Origin: Isoetes taiwanensis
Taxonomy: Eukaryota; Streptophyta; Lycopodiopsida; Isoetales; Isoetaceae
NCBI GenBank assembly: GCA_021234155.1
Contig: JAJEKV010000004.1
Coordinates: forward strand, 22,961,883 to 23,025,882
DNA length: 64,000 bases
Direction: 5' to 3'
Shown: piece by piece, positions 54,280-64,000 of the stretch
How the letters are laid out: each line of letters opens with the position of its first letter
Position numbering within the stretch: the first letter of the stretch is position 1
Program-made: the position numbers and the translations under genes
The notes under the pieces: generated by a model
Seen by the model: the letters and a program-made list of their open reading frames with translations, nothing else
The model's database searches: none
What the model was told of the DNA's origin: nothing

Positions 54280-56868
54280 ATTCTACTTCAAGATGCAAGC
54301 GCCCTTGTACATTTCGCCTTGTTTCACCAGGGGTTAGAAGTCAATAAAAGTATCAATCATCAATCTCATCTTTTAAAGAAAAACTTGGCGATTAGTAACA
54401 GTTAGATAACTACTTGGCGCAAGAAATCTGGATAAGGATCATGAAGCTTCCCAACCCCGGGATGACCAACCCACCGGCGACATTATCAATATGAACAACA
54501 ATCGGATCATGAGTATTATGTCACAAAATTTATCTGCGGATGTTTCGGATCACTTTGTGTTTGAATTTACTTTCGAGGCTTGATGCAGAGCAGCATATTA
54601 ATTACGAAGGAAAGAAATAGGCTTTCTTGAGATACCTTTTAAATGCTCTAATAATACCATGCAGAAAAGATCCAATTGTAATGCATGCTCAGTTGCGTAC
54701 TGACCCGGTAGAAACGCAATTGCGGAAAGGAAATTCAACTAAATATTGTTCTTAAGTCCTGGATTGAACATCCACTCTTGATCAAGATAGGAGTAAAGAG
54801 AGGCATAATACAATCCTTCGAAAACCTTCGCTAACATTCAAAGATACCAGCTACTCAGGGCCATGGCAAAAAATTAATGATCTTGAAGAAAGAGCTGGGC
54901 GTTGCTTGGCATGACGGTCGTTCACAGTCGTTCGGCTGATGGTCTCCCCAAACCACCACTGCCAAACATGCCTAATGTGTTACTGGCGCATCATAGAAAC
55001 AAATGTTAAATACCGACTTTTTGTTGATTCTTACCTACATTTATGAAAACCGGTGTGCCTCGCGTGTTTACCCTCGATACTATGTTGAGGGGCGCGTGCC
55101 GAAATGAAGTCCTCCTCGCTGACGTGATTACAAAGTTAAAAGATCGAATGTGAATCCATAAGCGCCGAGACTTCAACGGCTTTGTTAAATCATTTGCGGC
55201 CAGTCTGCTGAATCTCACGAGCGAGGAAAAAAAGCAGTTTATTCGATGCGAGGAAAAAATCAACGCAATATGAGATCGGCAGAAGCAGCAATTGCTATGT
55301 TTGTCACGAAAAAACCGACTACACTGATGAAACATGACCTGAAAGAGAGTCAAATACGTTTGTTTACGCGATTCACTCCGTTTTATGAAGCAATGGATAG
55401 CTCATCGACGAGCTACCTGTCTGTCAGAAGGATTTCGTCAAAAACCATAACCCAGAGGAAAAATATGACGCTTTCGTGCATGCTTGCATCCATTTGCAGC
55501 CGGTATTGCCGTCTTTGTAATCTATTCATTAAATTCGAGTTAAAACCCGAAAGGTAAATGACCAAACTCGCGATTGGATTTGTTTGTTCGAGGGAACCAA
55601 TGTGATTCCGCCAGTAAAGTATATGTAACAGTGAGAAACTTACATTGGTCGAAATAAAATTCGAAGGGTTTTAAATAAAGAATTGGTTTAACGCAATACG
55701 CTACCCTATTAGCTAAATTAGTTCTTTGTAGGGTGTACTTCAAAAAAGAGAGAACCTAAATATCGATTTGTCATTTGTAAAACCTAAATTGAGTGTATTT
55801 TTGATCTAAAACATAAGATTTCTGGAATTACAACTTCTGGGAGAATTCATACTGGTGGAACTGGAACTTATATTATCAGTTTGTGGAAAGGACTCAAAGA
55901 GTGAGAATGCATAGGCTACATTCATTAAACATAAATGCCTTCAATACAAAACAACAATGTCTTTGTTGACATTGTTCTTGTACTATGGCGCCATGTTAGA
56001 GCTTCCAGTTTTTAAAGGCGGCATCTGCATGGTCTGCATATCCTGCATGCTTACTAATATCTTGTTCATGAATATATGTTGTAGCATTGAGCAGCTTAAG
56101 GTTTGAAGTGGAAAGCAAATAGGCGTTGAACTTTTCTTATTCTGATGGGGCCAAAGCATCTACTGGGCTTCATCAATATGCCTGATTCTGGGAACAGCAC
56201 AACGTTGGCAGCAATTGGAGGCTGCAACAGATAGAATTCGGTAGCTTCTGATCTAAGATAAGCAGAAATATTTGCCATATAAAGTGATAACAGCCGGTCT
56301 CTTCTCTTTGTCGCGATATCGTAGTCAATAGTTAGGTCCACATGCTTGCATTACCCTTTCATAAAAATTATTTGCCCAAGAACTGTACCTTCCATCTCAA
56401 GAAATCACGTCGCTGACACTTAAGTGAATGGGAATAAGAAACAGAAGGAGCCACAATATCAAAACCTGGCGCGTTTTGGTGTAGTCACCGGAAAACTTAC
56501 AATGGCAATTGCAAGTCGGCCATCTACTGGCGGCACAATTTTGAACTGTAAAGTAGATGAGACCAAGAACCAGGCCATATCTTTAAGCTGAGGCACGTTT
56601 TGAGGTGTGATCTACTAGCAAACTTTTTCCTGGCAATTTCAGGTCATTCAATCCGCACCAGAGATGAGTTCAATTGAAATTAGCTATCATCAAAATGTAT
56701 GTCCACTATCATGTATGAATTGGCTATGATTCTTGATGCCAAAATGATGATCTATTATCCTTTGGGCAAGGCACCCGGATCTACACCTCATCTGCCTAAC
56801 AAAGCTTAGACTGAAAAGATTTTCAAAATATTCCAGGAAAGGGATCAAGGTTATACGATCTCTAAATT
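54280..56868. other. Right end of copy C, noisy
   Basis: Corresponds to 33426-36080. Open frames at 55006-55557 are by-products of indels and are not supported by copy B. Confidence 0.6.
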
Positions 56869-58309
56869 ACTGAGAGAAAAATAGATTGAATGCACTTATT
56901 ATCATATCCACTTAACATGGACTTGTATTTCACTCAGCTGAATATTATTGGCATTGCAAGTGTTTCCCCCCCCCATGTTCTTCGGCAATATTTTGTCTTT
57001 GCAGAGACTCCTGTCTCTAACTAGCAAAAGTCTCCATTAGGATTACTTTATAAAGATGCATCTTTACTCACCTTTAAGCACCTACTTAACAAGCTAAGCT
57101 AAGAGTGGCTAAGAAATGCAATTCAAATTGAGAATTAAAAATGGTACTTTATTTGGATGTACTTATGCAGCCATTGCATAATAGCAAAATAAGTTGATTA
57201 AGTCTAGTAGAGATGAAAGGAAAACTCAGAGGCAAAGCGAAACTAATTCGAATACAAAATTTACCGAGGCTGTTGCTCAGCAAAAGATGTTTATGTTTAA
57301 AAGCTACAAGAACTACAGGAATCAGGGAAAAAAGAATGCGACTTTGGCAATGCAGCTATGAGAGATGAATCATGGCACCTACAGAAAATAAGCCACTGAA
57401 ATGTCGAAACCGCCACAAGAACTTCGTTACAAAATATACCATCATGGGTAAGAACATTTGGATGACTAATGTCGCCAAAGGATGGCCCAGAGCATAACGA
57501 AGGCTGACCTTGCAGCTCCCAAATTCCACAATGATTGCGCTCCAATCTGCTTTATCTTCTTCTTCCTAGCGTTTAAAATATATGAGGATAACAAACAATT
57601 TCACCAGCAAGAGGATGAATTCCAATTTTTTAGCTGAGTTGCACTGATCTCAGGTTAGTTCAAACAATCATGGTTTGGGGAAAACTCATGCAATGGCAGA
57701 GTGTTTGTGGAGATCCTGTCACAGCTATCCCAGATGCTTCAGAATCAAAGAACCGCTTGTAGTTCGAAATAAGCCTGAAAGGGTAATCTGATAGGTGCCA
57801 ACCGGTTTAACTTTGCAATTATGATAAAGGTAGTCTGGATTCAGCAGGAATGGATGTAAGTCTGAGCCTGAATCAGTGAAGGATCTTGACACAGGAAAGC
57901 TAAGCTAGCAAAATTCCCAGCTAGTGAGAATCTGCAAGCGACGAAGGCAGATAAGCACAGATTTTATGAAAGAGAGCTGATGGCACTTGAGAATAACTTG
58001 TTGAGAATTCCCCTCAACAGTGGATAGTGAAATCTTGTCACGTATTGCCTATGCCTGAAATTATAGATGGCAATCCTCAATTTTGGGAGAATTTTGGCAA
58101 CCCTCATTTGGAGACCCGGAGGTTTAGCATGTCACATGAATTCCGGCCAACTCTCATTGGCTAGATGCAGGATTTTCTTTGGGAATACTGCCATGGGAGA
58201 GATGTGGAAGGTAGTACAGTGATGCAACAAGAAGGGTTCTTCACTAAAACAGAAAGGAGAGTTGGCAGAACCAAATAGATGGAAGGGCTGGAGTCACAGT
58301 CGGTTTACA

Positions 58310-59520
58310 CTCTGATTCCTCAAGCTCTGGATATGGAGAAATCTCTTGAAGAAGTCAAGGTGCTGGAATACCATAGCCCCTTCACACAGATCATAGGCGA
58401 GGCCCGTCACCTGTTTCCACTACTTTCCCAAAGCATGTTCAATTCATTAAATGAATGGAAGGCAGTAAGTCAATCGTTCTATCAGTAACAAATACAAACA
58501 TGGCATTCAACATGTTGCTTACAATTTTGGGAACAAATGAAGGGTGGGAATACTGGGTTGTTAATTTGACATGGTAGAGAAATTCAACGGTTTGGTTTTG
58601 CAAGAATTAGCATAGTTTATTTTGCTCATGTGGCATTTTATTTACAGCATGGTTCTTTATCATGGCCTTTGTTTGATTACCTACGGCTTGAAAGAGATGG
58701 TGAAGGTTTAATCGAGTTATGTTTGGCTTTCAATGTTGCGAGGAAAAATATTCAACAGGGACAGCTTCATGGTGCAAATTACCTCAAATTTGTCCAGTAG
58801 AAACTGATTGTTAAATCACGCTTGGTTTCGGTGAACAACATCGGACCGGAATCAAACTGATGGTTCTACTCTCTCACCAATATACGGGGCAACCTTCCCC
58901 ACCCTGGATTTAAAAGGTAACCTTTGTGGCAGGGTTCTTGGAAAATATTGCCAATAATTTGTCGGTCCTGCTTGTGCTTAATTAGAAAAGAAGCATGACA
59001 TGGTGGCAATCCTGTTGAGAGAATTCCGGACAGTAAAGAAACATGGCTTTCAAACAGCGTAAAACAGTCAATTTAGGAAGTGCCGCCAACTGGGGCAGAA
59101 GGGGCCTACAAAGGGGTATATTATTGCCTTGCTGCTCTAAGTCATGGCCCAGGGTTTTCCCTAATGTCAGAAGGTTTCCTTTCTGCTCCTTGCAGTTTGA
59201 GTTAGCCCTCATAAAAGAGCGAAGAGATGATGAAGTAAAATGGTAAAGAATAAAAAATGGTATGGATGTTTAAGCCAAAGTGTTAGATACCAATTTTGGC
59301 CAAATTATCAGAAACTAAAGAAGTAAGGCCTGAAGGCTAATTTCATGTTGTATCAGTCACAAACCTAATTTCACTCCTGGGCAAGCTATCAGGGAGCTTC
59401 TAGAGGTAATTAAGAAAGCGGTCTTTGATGATGATCTTAATGGGGAATTACCTTACTGGCTGGATGGAATCCTGTATCACACAGATGTAACCACCTGCTG
59501 CTTACAAAGCATGGAGTCGG
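58310..59520 (+). pseudogene. 2OG/Fe(II) oxygenase remnant, copy D
   Basis: Nucleotide match to 16800-17970. Both halves of the 34-base duplication are recognisable (about 58613-58680, diverged). The LTYW-type tail ACTGGCTGGATGG...CCTGT is kept near 59453. Confidence 0.6.
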
Positions 59521-59539
59521 GATGTGATATCTAATGGTG

Positions 59540-60425
59540 ATGATTAAAACTAGAAATCAGTTTGAGATGCTTAAAACTTACAGGATTCTCCTATAGCATG
59601 GTGAAAATAAGTCTTTACAGGAGCCTCAGAGAGCAGAAAATAGAAAGGAAAGCAATCTTGCTTGGAAAACTTTGCTGCAGAAGGGTGAAGTAGAGGGGAC
59701 CCCAGGTGCCTGGCAATTATCAGTTGATCAGATTCTCCATGTTCTTTTGATCTTGTACTTCTTTGGTAGGCACGAAGAAATTTTAAGAACATTGGCTGCA
59801 ATGCATTATGGGCAGGTTATGATGCATCTTTGAAAGTTTAGAATATACAAAAGGCAATGACTGTGGCTAGCAATGGCAAATAAACTGGTTGGAAGATGTT
59901 GATGCAGCTGCGGTGGCATCGGTAACCGCCTGCTCCTACATTGTGCATCTCAGTAGATGCTGCAAACAAGATTGTGTATAGTGCACATAAAGATGAGAAA
60001 GTGATAATATGGCTGGCAATGGAGGTGGATGTTCTGCATAGACAAGAATGCAGAACCTGTTTATCATGGAACAGTCATCGTGGTCCCAATTTTTAATGAC
60101 TGGCAACTTGTTAAATGGTAAGGTCTTACATGGATCTTCAAGAAGCCAGAGGTGCAGCAACAGAACACGAATCGCGGCTGCAGCTTTCACCATGCAAGGC
60201 GGGCATCAGTTAGAGGCAATTCGGGATTGAGAGGGTCCATATGTGGATGGGAAACACCAGGAGGAACTTCTAATGCGTAGTAAGCTGATAAAACAAACAA
60301 TGGATCACTAGTTGGGGACATCCATAGTAATTGGGTCGAACTCACTGCGAAGGACCTGAGGAACAGAACATAACATTAACAGTCCAGAAGCAAGGAAGAA
60401 GAAGGCGTCGTATACTTTAAAGATA
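59540..60425 (+). pseudogene. FRA3-like WD40 fragment, copy D first
   Basis: Nucleotide match to 17975-18890, with the segment encoding NKIVYSAHKDEKVIIW kept at about 59965-60015. Confidence 0.65.
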
Positions 60426-60687
60426 CAAGGGAAGAATAACATGTCCAGGTACAGTAATAGTATACGCATCATGAAGTAGAGAAGAAAAAGTACTTTGATG
60501 TCAAACTAGGTCATAATAGAGAATATTAATGTGTACGGAACAAAACCAGCAAGGGTTGTACGCTGTCCCTTTCATATCCATAGCTCAAATATCTTAACCA
60601 GCATTTTGTGCAGCCCATTAAAAGCGATTTGGTTGCAACAACAGCAATTGCATCGCGCGTGGAAAAAGAGGCACAGCTTCACAGTTT

Positions 60688-60836
60688 AAGCAAAAGTGGA
60701 CAGTCATGCCAACAAGTGGGGATTTTTGCGTTAATCGCTCAGCAAAGTGGACAGTTGGGATTTTGTGTTACTCGCTCAGCAAAGTGGACAGTTGGGATTT
60801 TTTATTGTTAATAAACTCAGCAAAGTGGACAGTTGC
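60688..60836. repeat. 38-bp minisatellite, copy D
   Basis: CTCAGCAAAGTGGACAGTTG units at about 60738, 60775 and 60816, as in the other copies. Confidence 0.85.
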
Positions 60837-61289
60837 TAGGAAACAGAGTTTTACAATCATCGTATGTAAAGAGGGATTTGCATTCAAGCAAAAGCAGAAA
60901 CAAGTGGACAGTTTTTCTTTTATTCATAGTGTTGCCTCTCTTAACAGCCCGAATCTTACGCCGACAGGGCGATTCGTGTCATAATGCAAGAAAATTCATA
61001 TTGGATGGGCATTTTTAGAACCTTATATCTTTTGGCAGGGTCTTTGACAGTGACAGCAGTTACCCTGACAGTATGGTCTGGGGAGAACCTTCGATACATT
61101 ACTTGATGGAAAAGGCTAACGTAGCTAAGGGAGCATTAGCTGACAGCTAATGGGGAGCATTACTTCTGTTGGAAAGTCTTTGACAGATGAGTTTATTTTA
61201 AGTCTTTGGCAGATGGAGAGTTTATTTTGATAGAGTATTAGTGCAGGACAGGATGGGTTTCTGTAACCTACAAATAGTCATCTTGAGAA

Positions 61290-61502
61290 TGTTGGAATAT
61301 AACAAGAAGATAACATTACTGTATTAGCTGTTGTACTTCGATGTACTAGTAGTTATCAGTAGGTTGTAAGTCAGCATCCATTAGTGGCAAATTTACTAAT
61401 CGCTGGTGGTATTTGAAATTTTAGGAACTCCTACATATGTACGACATCCACGGTGTAAATGGAAAATACAGTTGTTCACGATTTCTTTACTTCGTTTTTG
61501 CA
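61290..61502 (+). mobile_element. Copia 3' LTR, copy D
   Basis: TGTTGGAATATAACAAGAAG to TTCGTTTTTGCA. The polypurine tract before it is damaged (CTTGAGAA), consistent with the general noise. Confidence 0.65.
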
Positions 61503-62440
61503 ATAGTGAGATCTGTCACAGCTGTCCAAGATGCAAATCAAAAGGGCAAAGCATGGATTCGAAATAATCCAGAGGGCTAAATCGATAAGTGCCGACCAGT
61601 TCCTTTACAATAGTTAATTCGCATTGACAGAGTGGTGCATTGATAGGACAGGTAATAGAAAGGGGTGCTGTTTGACGCAATCCATTGCATTCTACATGCT
61701 TTATCAGTTCAATAATGACCAGAAAGATTTCGAAAGATTAAATATTGAGTATGTGCTTGGTACAGAGTCATGGCTGGACAAGAATGCTTCAGTAGCTTAG
61801 TTCCATGAAACTTGCCCCTTTTCAGTCATGAAGGCCAGATCCTCTTGCCTGCGAAGAGGAAGAAAGTTTAGCGATATAAAGTTTGGCAAGGGCAAAAGAT
61901 AAAAATAGATATGCTTATCTTAAAATAATAGGAAGTCCGGTTGTCCTGCTGAATAAAGCTTGTAACAGAGATTGCCAATAAACCATCTCCAGTCGTTCTG
62001 ATAGATTGCTGAGCTCAAAAAATGCAGAATGTGGATTAGCGATCAACTCATATCGTAATCGATCTTTAATCAGCTTATAGAAAATGATTCGCTTTCAAAA
62101 CACCAGATTCCCAATTCCGGATGCCATGGCTGAATATTTGGCCTCTTTGTAAAATCCGGATGCCATTGCCTCTGCTAAAATCCTGAATTCGGCGGACTGT
62201 CGTGCGGCTAACTTTAAGGTTTATCAGTGGGCCGTCAGATTTTGGTCAGAAAAAATCCTAACCACCCGATCATTGTATATAGGAAAAATTTTAACGCAGT
62301 TTGTACGATTCCGCTATTATGGCGGGGGATGTTCTGAAAAGGACGAATGCGGTTTCGTGTGAAAAATGCTTTTAGGCGCCGGAAAATCGCCTCTAGCTTG
62401 GTCGCGCAGTTTGTATTATGGGGTTCGCTTATCTATGGCC

Positions 62441-62564
62441 GTTGAAGACATGTACGCGGTTTAGAATATTGATAAGAAAAGATGCTTGAAGGCTATTGTA
62501 GATTTGCAAGAGCTCCTTTTGTGTCGTGGATCAATTGATTGAACTGCTTTATGTCCTTTTCAAC
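62441..62564 (+). ncRNA. Long hairpin, copy D (damaged)
   Basis: The arms are recognisable (GTTGAAGACATGTACGCGGT and ATTGAACTGCTTTATGTCC), with several changes that would weaken pairing if real. Confidence 0.35.
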
Positions 62565-63685
62565 CTTAAATTTGGCGGAGGTGATTGGCTATCCTCAACT
62601 AGAAAAATTGGTTTCCAGGTATGTCATCTTCTATGAAGTTTCTGTAATGATCGTATAATAGAGTCCTTCCATCGGTATGTAGTTTTAGTAATTTGCCTTG
62701 TGGTTTTGCATGTTACTAGGGTAAGAAGAATAGCATTTTTAAAGCATGGAATGTTTGGATCCCAGAAAGTTAGAACTTTACAAGTTGCATTTTCATTGAC
62801 TTTTAGATGTCTCGTGGTTGTATTGACCTAAAGGGGAAATATGTGCTCTCAAACTTGTAGCTATGGAAAAATGGTTGCCCATGAACTGCTATGCAACACT
62901 TGATTTCATCCCCATTTGTTTCTCTTTTGCAATAGATTTTTCTTCTTTATCGTGACTAAAAAACAATGAATTTTATACTCACGAGGGGTAATAAAGATTC
63001 ATTAACCAAGGAGATTGGATAGCATTTGTCTACAAGAAAGGAGAGTATATTACCAAATTCAAGTGAAGATTGAACAGAATTGATGACAATATATGAAATC
63101 ATGGTAGCACAGTGTGATGAGTAAGTCAAAAGATAATTACAATGGTTTTACCATGTATTTTATGTTGCAGTTCTCTAGTGATAAACTCTTTGTCTTAGAT
63201 GTTAGGCCAGCTATGTTGCTCAACATCACTTTTTCTTTTGAATGTAAGAATGCACATAACCAATAAGCTTTTACAGGTTGTGAATATTAAAAATGTAGTT
63301 TAGGCCCCAGGAGAGTATTATAATATGTATAATTTGAAGTTCCTATGAGGAGTCATAGAGAGTAGAAATGTTTGAAAAAATAAATAAGTTTGTATCTGTA
63401 ATCTTGGCCTTGAAGTAAGTGGAGAGAAATGAAAATGTGTTCTGTATCCAGAATCAGTGGAAAAAGTACTTTGAGGATATGGCTCATGTGATTGGTTTAC
63501 CTAAAGCAATGGAAAATGCATGAGGAACAATGGAAGAGGATGTTCAAGCGTTTAACATTCTATTTATTGCCAATAACATACTACATACATAATACATACA
63601 TAATGTTAAGTAGATCTTTGAGATGTTGGGTAAAAAAGTCAAATGATTGGTAAAAGCGAGTAGCGTGAAAAAGTTCAAAAGAAAA

Positions 63686-63804
63686 GCTGCCTTTAATATT
63701 CTTGAAAATGAACTAGCACAATATAAGGGAAAAGAATCGTTTATTGAAGTTGTAGCGCCTTTAATATTCTTGAAATGAGCTGCCTTTAATATTCTTGAAA
63801 ATGA
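63686..63804. repeat. Short repeat array, copy D
   Basis: (C)TGCCTTTAATATTCTTGAA units as in copies B and C. Confidence 0.85.
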
Positions 63805-63817
63805 AGCCGTGACATTG

Positions 63818-64000
63818 GCGGATAGGATCTTGATCATCAGTGATGATTAGGCTTTAAATCGGTTGAAGTGCCAAAACTTACTAAGTTCTCTCAAATGGTG
63901 AGGCTCAAGTCTTGACTTTGAGAAACAAATAGAAAGGAAGCGCAAATCTTACTTGGAAAACTTTGTATTTGGTGAAGTAGAGGGGATGTTAAAAAAGGGA
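63818..64000 (+). pseudogene. FRA3-like WD40 fragment, copy D second (cut by window end)
   Basis: Matches the first 150 bases of 22329-23228. The CACTA insertion site lies beyond the window, so its presence in copy D cannot be judged. Confidence 0.65.

Larger units (their letters stand above)
36081..56868 (+). repeat. Tandem repeat unit, copy C (20.79 kb, with a 100-N gap)
   Basis: Colinear with copy B across its whole length, including all nested elements. The junction GATCTCTAAATT|GTGAAGAG at 36080 recurs at the C/D boundary. Identity to B is very high to about 42500, falls from about 42700 mainly at CAG/CTG sites, and becomes poor, with scattered indels, after the gap. Confidence 0.95.
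56869..64000 (+). repeat. Tandem repeat unit, copy D (partial, noisy)
   Basis: Begins after the same GATCTCTAAATT junction and follows copies B and C in order to the window end, which falls inside the second FRA3-like fragment. Small indels occur every few tens of bases, so protein-level reading is unreliable. Confidence 0.9.

Noticed and set aside
55006-55557. Open frames of 115 and 103 codons on opposite strands in the noisy end of copy C
   Set aside because: The matching sequence in copy B (about 34170-34800) does not hold these frames. They are created by indels and substitutions of doubtful origin.

Overview
The window looks like nuclear DNA of a land plant with a large, transposon-packed, AT-rich genome. 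The evidence is a LINE with plant-type domains, a Copia LTR with its polypurine tract, a Ty3/gypsy reverse transcriptase, a CACTA (En/Spm) element with a DUF4216-type protein, and remnants of plant RTF2, of a WD40 inositol-polyphosphate 5-phosphatase (FRA3-like) and of a large 2-oxoglutarate/Fe(II) oxygenase. A seedless plant (fern, lycophyte or bryophyte) is my guess from the oxygenase and LINE types, at low confidence. I see no complete, clearly functional host gene, no bacterial genes and no CRISPR array.

Layout. Bases 1-896 are a partial copy (A) of a large repeat. Bases 897-15289 are mostly single-copy in this window: a decayed LINE (about 897-4860), an intronless RTF2 remnant on the minus strand (5140-6001), two copies of a short GC-rich hairpin (4686-4728, 7194-7234), a possible SINE (7240-7425), a 550-bp fold-back element (8365-8914) and long stretches I cannot assign. 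From 15290 to the end there is a head-to-tail tandem array with a period of about 20.79 kb: copy B 15290-36080, copy C 36081-56868 and copy D 56869-64000 (cut by the window end). Both visible junctions use the same breakpoint.

Each 20.8-kb unit contains, in order: a segment encoding imperfect GW-type repeats, a broken 2OG oxygenase, a FRA3-like WD40 fragment, a 38-bp minisatellite, a Copia 3' LTR, a 131-bp strong hairpin that may be a microRNA precursor or a 5' leader structure, a short repeat array, and a second copy of the FRA3-like fragment. This second copy is split by a 10.2-kb CACTA transposon flanked by an ATT target duplication; the first copy preserves the empty site. Inside the CACTA lies a gypsy RT fragment, and inside that RT, just at the catalytic FxDD motif, lies a 1.56-kb terminal-inverted-repeat element with its own protein. 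The nesting is identical in B and C, so amplification came after nesting.

Data quality matters here. Copies disagree mainly at CAG/CTG trinucleotides, with small multi-base changes and indels rather than C-to-T transitions. This fits base-calling errors at CHG-methylated cytosines in nanopore-type reads. Disagreement is low from 15290 to about 42500, higher from about 42700, and very high after the 100-N gap at 50972-51071 and throughout copy D. Frameshifts in those parts should not be read as biological decay.
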